From Cyclobacteriaceae bacterium (GTDB lineage: Bacteria; Bacteroidota; Bacteroidia; Cytophagales; Cyclobacteriaceae): a stretch of 33,498 bases of DNA. Below are positions 15,827 through 23,668 of this stretch, piece by piece (position 1 is the stretch's first letter; every line of letters begins with the position of its first letter). Below the pieces are notes generated by a model. That model did no database searches. It was not told the origin of the DNA and was given only the letters and a program-made list of their open reading frames with translations. The translations under genes were made by a program, and so were the position numbers. Location of the stretch: assembly GCA_003565295.1 (NCBI GenBank), contig PXCO01000138.1:1-33498 (forward strand), written 5' to 3'.

Positions 15827-16417
15827 ATGAAATCATTAGAGATTATAGGGTATAAAAGAGCAAATCTCGATAAAAGGGAATTGGTCAGCCTCCGTGAGGA
15901 AGGCAATGTTCCCTGCGTGGTGTATGGTCCTGGTATCAAGGAGCAAATTCACTTTTACTCCCCCGCCATTTTATTTAGGGATTTGATTTACACTCCCGAG
16001 GTACACATGGTGGAGCTTAACATCGAAGGGGTGAAAATCAAGGCAATTTTAAGAGAAGCTCAGTTTCATCCTGTCAGCGAGGTCTTGCTTCATGCGGATT
16101 TCCTTGCTTTCAGTGACGATAAGCCAATTACCATGAATATTCCTGTGGAAATCCACGGTTCCTCCCCAGGAATAATGAAAGGTGGGAAATTAGAAGTAAA
16201 ATCAAGGACGCTTGCTGTAAAAGGACTGGCCAATAACCTACCGGATAGTATTCCGGTAAACATTTCCAAATTGGAATTGGGCAAATCCATAAAAGTGAGT
16301 GAACTGAGTGTTGAGGGATTCGACATCATGACCAGTCCCAACGTCACCATAGCCACAGTGGGTATACCAAGGGCACTTAGAGGTAAGAAAGCCGGTGAAG
16401 AGGAAGAGGAGATATAA
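15827..16417 (+). CDS. rplY: 50S ribosomal protein L25 (Ctc/TL5 form)
   Basis: A 196-residue L25 of the long CTC/TL5 type. The N-terminal 5S-rRNA-binding beta domain spans about 1-90 (VPCVVYGPG, REAQFHPV, HADFLAF). The C-terminal beta domain spans about 98-180, and the protein ends in an acidic EEEEEI tail. It is the second gene of the prs unit, with pth downstream beyond a terminator and a repeat cluster. The start ATG lies in normal AT-rich context without a Shine-Dalgarno site. Confidence 0.95.
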   Translation: MKSLEIIGYKRANLDKRELVSLREEGNVPCVVYGPGIKEQIHFYSPAILFRDLIYTPEVHMVELNIEGVKIKAILREAQFHPVSEVLLHADFLAFSDDKPITMNIPVEIHGSSPGIMKGGKLEVKSRTLAVKGLANNLPDSIPVNISKLELGKSIKVSELSVEGFDIMTSPNVTIATVGIPRALRGKKAGEEEEEI

Positions 16418-16460
16418 TGTTTCTTTGAAATATTCCTTTTTAAATTCACCAGATCACAAT

Positions 16461-16500
16461 AAAATGCATCCTGCCCCATTTGGCAGGATGTTTTGTTTTT
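16461..16500 (+). terminator. Intrinsic terminator after rplY
   Basis: A 9-bp perfect stem CATCCTGCC (16467-16475) / GGCAGGATG (16482-16490) with a 6-base loop, followed directly by TTTTGTTTTT. It should end the prs-rplY transcript before the repeat cluster and pth. Confidence 0.88.
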
Positions 16501-16540
16501 GCCAAGATGCAATGTTAGGCTGCCGAACATGAGGCATGCG

Positions 16541-16660
16541 GCACACGGAATCTTTAACATTTAGGGAAACGTACAGAAAGGATAAGACATTTGGTTTCTC
16601 GCAGCCCTGTCCTGAATTTTTTCAGGGGGCCGCAACGAATCCGAAGCGCTCGCGGTGTGA
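16541..16660 (+). repeat. Second repeat type, copy 2 (TTCTCGCAGCCCTG hairpin element)
   Basis: It matches 481-600 in order: CACACGG, ACAGAAAGGA, GACATTT, TTTCTCGCAGCCCTG, a CCTGAA / TTCAGG hairpin around a T-run, CAACGAAT and CGCTCGC. Here it runs directly into the TGAAATCGAG head of R7, so the two repeat types are physically joined in both clusters. Confidence 0.75.
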
Positions 16661-16799
16661 AATCGAGCCTGTCCTGACGGCAGTCAGGGCATGACGAGCA
16701 CGTCACACACTGGGATGATTATTCGTAGCGAGATTCCACCCCGACCTGCGGTACGGGGCAGGTTATGGCCGCTGAAAAGAAAATATAAACACATGAAAT
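16657..16799 (+). repeat. Dispersed modular repeat, copy R7 (both hairpin modules present)
   Basis: The head begins GTGAAATCGAG and holds the CCTGAC-GGCA-GTCAGG module. After GCGAGATTCC comes the second module, with CCCCG / CGGGG arms around ACCTGCGGTA, then GTTATGGCC and the tail AATATAAACACATGAAAT, which overlaps the head of R8. Confidence 0.85.
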
Positions 16800-16890
16800 C
16801 GAGCACGACGCAAGCGACACACAGTGGGACGATTATAATACGTGCGAGATTCCATCTGCCCACTAAAAAAAAATTATAAACAGATGAAAT
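16793..16890 (+). repeat. Dispersed modular repeat, copy R8 (short form, no hairpin modules; tail is the pth start)
   Basis: This is the minimal form at 98 bases: ATGAAATCGAGCACGACG, the CGACACAC block, GCGAGATTCCATCTG and the tail AATTATAAACAGATGAAAT. The terminal ATGAAAT is the first two codons of pth, so the repeat directly sets the pth leader and start codon. Confidence 0.85.
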
Positions 16891-17450
16891 ACCTAATTGT
16901 TGGTTTGGGGAATATTGGACCTGAATATGAACTTACCAGGCATAATGTGGGATTCCTTACGCTAGACAGGTTGGCAGACAGGGAATCCCTGCATTTTGAA
17001 TCGGCTAGGTTGGCCTTTCACTGTCTTTACAAATTTAAGGGCAGACAGGTCCATCTTATAAAGCCCACCACCTATATGAACTTAAGTGGAAAGGCCGTGA
17101 ATTATTGGCTTCAGGAGTTGAATATCAGCCGTGAAAATCTGCTTGTTTTGGTGGATGATGTTGCGCTACCATTTGGCAGATTGAGGATTAAGGGGAAAGG
17201 TTCGGCTGCCGGCCACAATGGGCTTAAGCATATAGAGCAGACCTTGGGAGGGACCCAATATGCGAGGCTCAGGATTGGGATAGGAGATGATTTTCCCAAA
17301 GGGAAACAAGTGGAATATGTTTTGGGGAGATGGAGTCAGGAAGAAATTGACGAATTGCCCATGATCATGGATAAGGCAATTGAGGCGATAAAGGCTTTTT
17401 GTACCCATGGAATCGATAAGACTATGAACAATTTTAACCAACAGCCATGA
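16884..17450 (+). CDS. pth: Peptidyl-tRNA hydrolase
   Basis: A 188-residue enzyme freeing tRNA from peptidyl-tRNA released by stalled ribosomes. Family residues are present: Asn10 (VGLGNIG), His20 (TRHNVGF), Asn66 (TTYMNLSG), Asp91/Asp92 (VDDVALPFG) and Asn112 (GHNG). The start at 16884 (MKYLIVGLGN) matches the family N-terminus. A longer in-frame reading from 16842 would add 14 residues encoded by repeat R8 and is rejected. Its stop overlaps the start of the next gene (ATGA at 17447-17450), which indicates translational coupling. Confidence 0.96.
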   Translation: MKYLIVGLGNIGPEYELTRHNVGFLTLDRLADRESLHFESARLAFHCLYKFKGRQVHLIKPTTYMNLSGKAVNYWLQELNISRENLLVLVDDVALPFGRLRIKGKGSAAGHNGLKHIEQTLGGTQYARLRIGIGDDFPKGKQVEYVLGRWSQEEIDELPMIMDKAIEAIKAFCTHGIDKTMNNFNQQP

Positions 17451-17749
17451 AGGATCAGATCGTTAATCTGGGTTTACAGATTGTGCCAAGAAGCAAAGAA
17501 ATAGATAGTTATTCTTTGGTGGATATAGCCATTGAGGTCATCAAAAAATCTGGAATTCCCTATGAAGTAACCCCCTTCGAGACCGTCATGGAAGGACCCC
17601 AGGTACAGTTGATGAAGATTGCTTCAGAAGCCCAGGAGGCAGTGATGAACGCTGGAGCTGAAGAAGTGCTGGTGTATATTCGGATCCATGCTTCTTCAAA
17701 AAGGTCAATATTCATGAATGAGAAGGTTTGGAAACACAAAAGGGATTAA
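17447..17749 (+). CDS. MTH1187/YkoF-type thiamine-binding family protein
   Basis: A 100-residue protein of the small thiamine-binding (DUF77/MTH1187) family. It shows the ferredoxin-like order with VNLGLQIVPR at the N-terminus, IAIEVIKKSGIPYEVTPFETVMEG in the middle (the T-x-x-E-G ligand segment) and VLVYIRIHASSKR near the end. Members of the family bind thiamine or related ligands; the cellular role here is not known. It overlaps pth by 4 bases (ATGA), so it is likely translated from the same transcript. Length is typical. Confidence 0.82.
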   Translation: MKDQIVNLGLQIVPRSKEIDSYSLVDIAIEVIKKSGIPYEVTPFETVMEGPQVQLMKIASEAQEAVMNAGAEEVLVYIRIHASSKRSIFMNEKVWKHKRD

Positions 17750-18015
17750 TTCATCAGCAAAATGCATATTTAGTGAAACAATTGATCATTTGGCATGAAA
17801 TTGGAAATAAAAAAAATAGAGTTTTCGCCATAATTCTTATATATTTGATAGTGTAAATGGATTCTAATAAAACTTAGAAGCTTTCATTTAGGTTTTCGGC
17901 TATTGGTGTAGGTTGAATTATGATTGACTACGTGGTTTTTAGGAGCATGTTGTCAATAAATGTATGTTTAAAGAGTACTTAAACTGATGGTTCACCTTCT
18001 TGCTTACTGATTTTT

Positions 18016-19959
18016 ATGATTGATATTCTTTCTCTTAAACTTTCTCAGGCCAAAAGGCTTAATGTTTTGCCTAGGTGGATCATTGTGACCCTTGATGTGT
18101 TCATTCTCTTTTACGCATCCTCAATGGCCTATTTCGTCGTTTTTAATTTCGAGTTCTCCAGAATGGAGGATTTTGAAGTATGGAGAGGCGTGTTGATGTT
18201 TACCTTGTTTGGATTAGGGGCCATGTTTTTCACCAAAAGTTATGAGGGCATAGTGAGGCACACCGGAATGAGGGACGGGGTTTGTCTGGGCAAAACCATC
18301 TTTTTTATTGGTTTTGGGATAGCCATTGTCAACCTTTTATTGGTGAACCTATTTAGCCAACCATATGTAATGCCTTTTTCAGTGTTGTTGGTGGCAGCCG
18401 TACTTTCCTATTTCTTTTTGATATTATACAGACTTTTGGTTAGAGATTTATTTTATAGGATCAAAAACATCAATCAAGAAAAAAGGGCAACCAAAAGGGT
18501 GGTGATCTATGGTGCGGGGGAAGCTGGAATCCTTACCCACAAGGCCCTGATGAAAGACAACCAAATAAGTTATACCAATTGTGGTTTTTTGGATGATGCA
18601 GAGGATAAGAAGGGAAAGCTAATAGAAGGAGTAAAAGTATTCGGAAGCCTTGAGGAGTTTCCAAATTTGGTGAAGGATCAAAAAATTGATGAGATTATCA
18701 TTGCAATTCTCGATATCGAGCCGGAGCGAAAAAGGGAAATTGTTGAAAATGCCATAGAGCAAGACATTCAGGTTTTCACCATTCCCCCTGTCAACCAATG
18801 GGTGAGCGGGGTCTTGCAGCCGAATGTGATCCGGGAAGTGAACATAGAAGACCTCTTGGGGAGGAAATGTATTTCCCTTAAGAATGTGAGGGTAACTGAG
18901 GAACTCAAATCCTCTGTGGTGATGGTAAGTGGGGCGGCGGGATCCATTGGCAGTGAACTTTGTGTTCAGATCGCAAGGGCAGAACCTGCCAAAATTGTTC
19001 TTTTAGACAAATCGGAGTCTGCCCTTTATGAAATTGAAAACCACCTTAAGCGAATGGGAATTGGATCCCATCTTGAGGTCATTCTAGGGGATGTAAGGGA
19101 TAGAGAGGGACTGGAGAAGTTTTTTGAAATGTACAGGCCTGATTATGTTTTTCATGCAGCGGCTTACAAGCATGTGCCAATGATGGAAAAATTCCCCAAG
19201 GAGGCGATAAGGTGTAATGTAATTGGGACAAAAAATATGGCGAATGCCGCCCTTAAATTTAAGGCTAAAAAATTTGTGTTCGTTTCCACAGATAAAGCGG
19301 TAAACCCCACCAACGTAATGGGGGCCAGCAAGCGGCTCGCAGAAATGTACGTTCAAGCCCTAAATCAATATGTTGCATCGGGAGACCCAAAGCATACCAA
19401 ATTTATCACCACAAGATTTGGAAACGTTTTAGGTTCCAATGGCTCTGTCATTCCATTGTTTAAGGAACAAATAAAATTAGGAGGGCCTGTCACCGTGACC
19501 GACCCCAACATCACAAGATATTTCATGACCATCCCAGAGGCTTGCGAATTGGTGCTTGAGGCCGGTGTGATGGGAAACGGGGGTGAAATTTATGTGTTTG
19601 ACATGGGGAAGCCAATCAAGATTTTGGATTTAGCCAGGAAAATGATCCATCTGAGTGGCAAGAAGCCTGGTGTAGACATACAGATAGAGTTTTCAGGATT
19701 GAGGGAAGGAGAAAAACTTTTTGAGGAGCTATTGAATGATTCGGAGTCTGTGATACCCACCCATCATGAGAAAATAAAAATCGCACAGGTTGACAATGGA
19801 TCTTTTCAGCTGCTTTCTAGTGGAATTAACCTTTGTCAAACCTTGGCAGATGAGGGCTCAGACTGGGATTTAGTGGCTCATATTAAGCAGTTGGTGCCAG
19901 AATATATCAGTCATGTCAGCAGGTTTTCGGCATTGGATAAAATCCAAAGTGAGAAATGA
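18016..19959 (+). CDS. Membrane-bound UDP-HexNAc 4,6-dehydratase (WbpM/PglF/CapD type)
   Basis: A 647-residue polysaccharide biosynthesis protein. There are four N-terminal membrane segments (about 21-45, 58-75, 93-113, 118-142) and a first nucleotide-binding region (VIYGAGEAG, 163-171). The catalytic SDR domain starts at GAAGSIGSE (306-314), with HAAAYKHVPMM, STDKAVNPTNVMGASKR (424-440) and RFGNVLGS. The active site has Met435-x3-Lys439 where classical SDRs have Tyr-x3-Lys, as is known for WbpM-type dehydratases. It makes the UDP-4-keto-6-deoxy sugar leading to QuiNAc, FucNAc or bacillosamine-type residues. wecB and tviB lie about 7 kb away on the other strand. The 266 bp upstream holds no gene. 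Confidence 0.93.
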   Translation: MIDILSLKLSQAKRLNVLPRWIIVTLDVFILFYASSMAYFVVFNFEFSRMEDFEVWRGVLMFTLFGLGAMFFTKSYEGIVRHTGMRDGVCLGKTIFFIGFGIAIVNLLLVNLFSQPYVMPFSVLLVAAVLSYFFLILYRLLVRDLFYRIKNINQEKRATKRVVIYGAGEAGILTHKALMKDNQISYTNCGFLDDAEDKKGKLIEGVKVFGSLEEFPNLVKDQKIDEIIIAILDIEPERKREIVENAIEQDIQVFTIPPVNQWVSGVLQPNVIREVNIEDLLGRKCISLKNVRVTEELKSSVVMVSGAAGSIGSELCVQIARAEPAKIVLLDKSESALYEIENHLKRMGIGSHLEVILGDVRDREGLEKFFEMYRPDYVFHAAAYKHVPMMEKFPKEAIRCNVIGTKNMANAALKFKAKKFVFVSTDKAVNPTNVMGASKRLAEMYVQALNQYVASGDPKHTKFITTRFGNVLGSNGSVIPLFKEQIKLGGPVTVTDPNITRYFMTIPEACELVLEAGVMGNGGEIYVFDMGKPIKILDLARKMIHLSGKKPGVDIQIEFSGLREGEKLFEELLNDSESVIPTHHEKIKIAQVDNGSFQLLSSGINLCQTLADEGSDWDLVAHIKQLVPEYISHVSRFSALDKIQSEK

Positions 19960-19960
19960 T

Positions 19961-19990
19961 CTGCATGGTTTTATGGAAAATACCATGCCA
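19961..19990 (+). terminator. Possible hairpin downstream of the 4,6-dehydratase
   Basis: GCATGGT (19963-19969) and ACCATGC (19982-19988) form a 7-bp stem that can be extended inward by TTT/AAA with a small bulge. No T-run follows, so this is at best a weak or factor-assisted terminator. Confidence 0.35.
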
Positions 19991-20123
19991 TTACAAGGAT
20001 GTTTGGGGTTATATGGCGTCATTCCCAATTTCTATAAGTGAAAGTGGTCCAGGAAGTGAAATTTGACCTTAAATTGGGGCATTTATACTTCGATTTCGTA
20101 CTTTTAAGGAGCCACATATCATC

Positions 20124-20810
20124 ATGAATCAAATATTATTAATAGAAGACGATCCCAAGCTTAATCAAAACATCAAAGAAGTGCTAGCCGAAGAAGGCTT
20201 TAGTATAGAATCAGTGTTCGATGGTTTGTTGGCTGAAAAATTGTTGAACAGGAAAAGCTATGATTGCATTATCCTTGACATTAATTTACCCGGAAAAAAT
20301 GGGTATGATCTCTGTGCAGATTTCCGGAAGACAGATTTGTCCACCCCAGTATTGATGTTGACCGCTTTTGACGAATTGGAGGATAAAATAAAAGGCTATG
20401 AATGTGGTGCTGACGACTACCTTACCAAGCCATTTTACATGAAGGAGCTGGTATTAAAGGTAAAGTCGCTAATTAAACGCTCCCCTCCATCATTATCTGC
20501 CAAGGATACCCATACAGACTTTCAGGTTTCGGACATAACTGTTCGCCCTGGACAAAAAAAAGTCTTTAGACAAGGTAAGGAAATCCAACTTACCCCAAGG
20601 GAATATCAAATCCTTCTCAAAATCTTGCATGCAGATGGGGAGGTGGTGCCCAAGAAAGAATTGATTAAGGAAATCTGGGGGAAATATCTGGAAACCAATA
20701 CCAATACCATTGAAGTGTATATTAATTTTTTGAGAAATAAATTAGATAAACCCTTTGGTAAGGACTCCATAAAAACCAAAATTGGGTTTGGTTATTATTT
20801 TGAGGATTAA
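20124..20810 (+). CDS. OmpR-family response regulator
   Basis: A 228-residue two-component regulator. The receiver domain has the acidic pair Asp9/Asp10, phosphoacceptor Asp52 (ILDINLPG), Thr80 (LMLTAFD) and Lys102 (LTKPF). The C-terminal winged-helix DNA-binding domain spans about 133-227 (LTPREYQILLKIL, TIEVYINFLRNKLD, GFGYYF). AAGGAG lies 12 bases before the ATG, one of the few Shine-Dalgarno-like sites here. The sensor kinase follows after 9 bp, making an obvious operon. The tandem TTTTAA repeats at 22185-22211 are a candidate binding site. Confidence 0.94.
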   Translation: MNQILLIEDDPKLNQNIKEVLAEEGFSIESVFDGLLAEKLLNRKSYDCIILDINLPGKNGYDLCADFRKTDLSTPVLMLTAFDELEDKIKGYECGADDYLTKPFYMKELVLKVKSLIKRSPPSLSAKDTHTDFQVSDITVRPGQKKVFRQGKEIQLTPREYQILLKILHADGEVVPKKELIKEIWGKYLETNTNTIEVYINFLRNKLDKPFGKDSIKTKIGFGYYFED

Positions 20811-20819
20811 CCTTATAGA

Positions 20820-22184
20820 ATGAGCATCCGTAAAAAAATATTGATTTATTTTTCAGCTACGGTGATTTTGCTTACTGCCTTGTCATTGCTGGTGGTCCAT
20901 GCGCTTTTTGCCGAATACAGGGAAGAAGAGTTTCAACAGAGACAGAAGGAAAAAATCACCACAACACTTAAATTCCTCATCGAAACCCAGCGAATGGACT
21001 CGGATATCCTCCAGTCATTGGAAGAGGTGACTATACAAAAAATATATGATGAAAAACTACTGATCTATGACAGCCAGAAGAGGTTGATTTATGAGAGCAT
21101 AGATGACACAGAAATCGAAAACCCCGGGTATTTCCTGAACTTACTTTCAGAAGACAACGATTGGATAGAAACCAAGGATGGTTTATATGATGTGGTGGGC
21201 ATATATTTTCAGGCCAACAATCGGTCTTATTATGGAATTAGTAAGGCTTACGATGCCTTTGGTTACACCAAGTTGGAATTTTTACGGCAGGTGTTGGTTT
21301 TCACCTTCGTTCTGATTACCGTCATTGTCATTTTTGTCAGCATATACCTTTCCCGCAAGATATCAGGTCCCATCACGGAAATCACGCATAAAATAGACTC
21401 CTATAATTTTGAGGACGAGAATGAGCCAATTTTAGTGGATGAAAGTGAAAAAGAGATTAAAGTATTGGCTAACCGGTTTAACGAACTGATGCAGCGGATG
21501 AGGGAGGCTTTTGCTTTTCAGAAGCATGCCATACACCATATTTCCCACGAACTTAAAACCCCAATCTCTGTGTTGGTGTCCAATTTTGAAAGGATGGAAA
21601 GGGAAACCAATATGGAAAAGGTCCAGGAATGGATTACTAATCAAAAGGAAGACACCAAAAGTCTAAGTGAAATCATCAACGCACTGCTGGAAATTTCCAA
21701 GGCAGAAACGGGTAAGGATATTTTTAATGAGCATATCCGGATGGACGAAATGATCTTTGATATTGCGGATGAACTAAAAGCCTTGGCGCCTGACTTCAAT
21801 TTCAATATCGTTTATGATAAAATCACAGAGGATGAACGACACTTAACTATACCGGGTAACCGTCGCTTATTGAAATCTGCGATTACGAACCTAATGCTTA
21901 ATTGCATATTGTACAGTGATGAGCGGCAGGCAAAAATTCTTATCTCGCCTCATCATGCCGAACTGGAGGTGGAGTTTATCAACAAGGGGAAGCCCTTGAG
22001 CAAAAAGGACCAGCAGTTTCTTTTTCAGCACTTCTTCAGAGGTGAAAATAGTAAGGGGAAAAAGGGGTTTGGGCTTGGCCTGGTTTTTATTCATAAGATC
22101 ATGAACCTGCACAAAGGGCGCATTTCCTACAGAGCAAAGGAAGAAGGAGCCAATAGTTTCATTATTTCCCTTCCATTAAGCTAA
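20820..22184 (+). CDS. Membrane sensor histidine kinase partnering the OmpR-type regulator
   Basis: A 454-residue kinase. Membrane segments at about 8-30 and 155-178 flank a periplasmic sensor domain of about 125 residues without a recognisable ligand motif. A HAMP-like linker (about 179-232) follows. The HisKA domain has His243 in ISHELKTP, and the ATPase domain has the N-box in NLMLNCILYS and the G-box GFGLGLVFIH. The N-box (second Asn replaced by Ile) and the D-box region (FINKGKPL rather than DxGxG) are divergent, which is seen in some Bacteroidota kinases. It is co-transcribed with the preceding regulator. Confidence 0.9.
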   Translation: MSIRKKILIYFSATVILLTALSLLVVHALFAEYREEEFQQRQKEKITTTLKFLIETQRMDSDILQSLEEVTIQKIYDEKLLIYDSQKRLIYESIDDTEIENPGYFLNLLSEDNDWIETKDGLYDVVGIYFQANNRSYYGISKAYDAFGYTKLEFLRQVLVFTFVLITVIVIFVSIYLSRKISGPITEITHKIDSYNFEDENEPILVDESEKEIKVLANRFNELMQRMREAFAFQKHAIHHISHELKTPISVLVSNFERMERETNMEKVQEWITNQKEDTKSLSEIINALLEISKAETGKDIFNEHIRMDEMIFDIADELKALAPDFNFNIVYDKITEDERHLTIPGNRRLLKSAITNLMLNCILYSDERQAKILISPHHAELEVEFINKGKPLSKKDQQFLFQHFFRGENSKGKKGFGLGLVFIHKIMNLHKGRISYRAKEEGANSFIISLPLS

Positions 22185-22213
22185 TTTTAATCCGTTTTAA
22201 GCACTTTTTAAGC
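22185..22213 (+). promoter_or_regulatory. Three phased TTTTAA direct repeats before the porin gene
   Basis: TTTTAA at 22185-22190, 22195-22200 and 22206-22211, with starts 10 and 11 bp apart, that is one helical turn. The last two share TTTTAAGC. OmpR/PhoB-family regulators typically bind such tandem direct repeats, and the regulator of that family lies just upstream. AT-rich DNA produces such matches by chance, so confidence is moderate. Confidence 0.45.
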
Positions 22214-22264
22214 TGCTTAGCCTCAATTTTGTTTGTTGAATTTTAAAATTTAAGCTCTAAATAT

Positions 22265-23608
22265 ATGGTAGTGAGGTTTTTGATTGGCTTATGGATGGCT
22301 GGTTTTGTGGTATGCTGTGACTTTGCTGCAATAGCACAGGAGGAAGGAGACACGGTAGTAGTACTGGAAAGGAAAAGAAAACTTATCGATACACTTACCT
22401 ACGAAACTCAAACGGGCTTACCCATTGCGGCTTCAAAAATTTACTTTACGGATTCTAAATTTACATTTTCAGGTTTCGGGGAAAGTAACTTCGTTAATTA
22501 CAGAGGACCAAAAAACACCGAAAGCAATGACCTTGAGCTTTACTATACTAATCTTCAGCGTTTTGTGGCTTACGCCGCCTGGAAACCGGTGGATTGGTTG
22601 GTGGTCTATGGGGAATTTTTCGCGGAATTTTTGAATGACGGCAGCAATGAACAAGAATTTGAATATCTTCCAGAATTTTTCCTGGATTTTCTCATCGACA
22701 AGAAATTCAATGTGAGGTTGGGGACCCATCAGCCCGGCATAGGGTTTATCAACAACAATGATGAGCCCGTGATGTTTTTCACTGTCAACAGGCCTGAGGT
22801 GGAAAGAATCATTATACCCTCTCAATGGATTGACCTGGGTTTGACTACTTATGGCCAATTTTCCGATGACCTTAAGTGGAGCCTTGGTGTTTTTCAAGGC
22901 CTGGACGCCAACAACCTCAACGGTAGTACTTTTCTGAGAAGGGGTAGAGCTGATGCCCTCCGCTTTAATTTTAATTCTTTTCTTCTTAATTCCAAGTTTG
23001 TTTATACGGGTGTAAAGGATACCGAAATTTCTGCAAGTGGATTTTGGACCCGGCTTGGGGACAATCAGAAGATACAGACCAACGACGGTATGGATAGGGT
23101 GAGGTCCAATACCCTTATGTTAAGTAGCTACATTAGACACACCCACAGGAATTGGACCTTTATGGCCTTGGGTAGTTATGGTCGAGTAAGCGACACGGAC
23201 AAACTCTATGCGCTGACTCAAGACTCGCCATTAGGCCCACAGGTACTTGGCGCAGAAGTTTATGGAGCTTATGGGGAAGTGAGCTATGATATTTTGCCTG
23301 CACTAGGATGGGTAAAGAAGAGCAATAATGACAAAGACAATGTCCTTGTTAAAAGGAATGAATTTGCCCTTCCCATATTTGCCAGGGTTGAACGACTCAA
23401 TACCCATGCAGGTGTTCACGAGAGCCTGCAAGACAGGGACAGGGCTCAAACCAACCTGACCACCCTCACAGTAGGAGCAAATTTCAATCCCAGAAGAAAC
23501 ATAGTAATCAAGAGTAATTATCAATTCAGGTGGAATGACGAACCGCTTATAGATATTGGAGAGTACGAAGGCAATAGATTTGAATTTGGTTTAGGCTTTA
23601 TTTTTTAG
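22265..23608 (+). CDS. Porin-like outer-membrane beta-barrel protein
   Basis: A 447-residue exported protein with a signal peptide ending near AIAQ (about residue 25). The remainder is rich in alternating aromatic/polar strands and ends in FGLGFIF, a typical C-terminal barrel strand with terminal Phe. The segments FSGFGESNFVNYRG and GTHQPGIGFINNN are reminiscent of phosphate-selective-porin-like (OprO/OprP) proteins of Bacteroidota. Selectivity cannot be read. It follows the kinase gene by 80 bp and carries the phased TTTTAA repeats in its leader, so control by the adjacent two-component pair is likely. Confidence 0.72.
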   Translation: MVVRFLIGLWMAGFVVCCDFAAIAQEEGDTVVVLERKRKLIDTLTYETQTGLPIAASKIYFTDSKFTFSGFGESNFVNYRGPKNTESNDLELYYTNLQRFVAYAAWKPVDWLVVYGEFFAEFLNDGSNEQEFEYLPEFFLDFLIDKKFNVRLGTHQPGIGFINNNDEPVMFFTVNRPEVERIIIPSQWIDLGLTTYGQFSDDLKWSLGVFQGLDANNLNGSTFLRRGRADALRFNFNSFLLNSKFVYTGVKDTEISASGFWTRLGDNQKIQTNDGMDRVRSNTLMLSSYIRHTHRNWTFMALGSYGRVSDTDKLYALTQDSPLGPQVLGAEVYGAYGEVSYDILPALGWVKKSNNDKDNVLVKRNEFALPIFARVERLNTHAGVHESLQDRDRAQTNLTTLTVGANFNPRRNIVIKSNYQFRWNDEPLIDIGEYEGNRFEFGLGFIF

Positions 23609-23668
23609 AGGGTATGGGTGAAAATTGTTATCTTTAAACAATCTTAACACCTATTAAACCTTTTAGTT

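Noticed and set aside
16691-16879. A 62-codon plus-strand open frame upstream of pth
   Set aside because: It is made of repeats R7 and R8 and resembles no protein family.
16842-16883. 14-residue N-terminal extension of Pth
   Set aside because: The extension is encoded by repeat R8; the family N-terminus matches MKYLIVGLGN at 16884.
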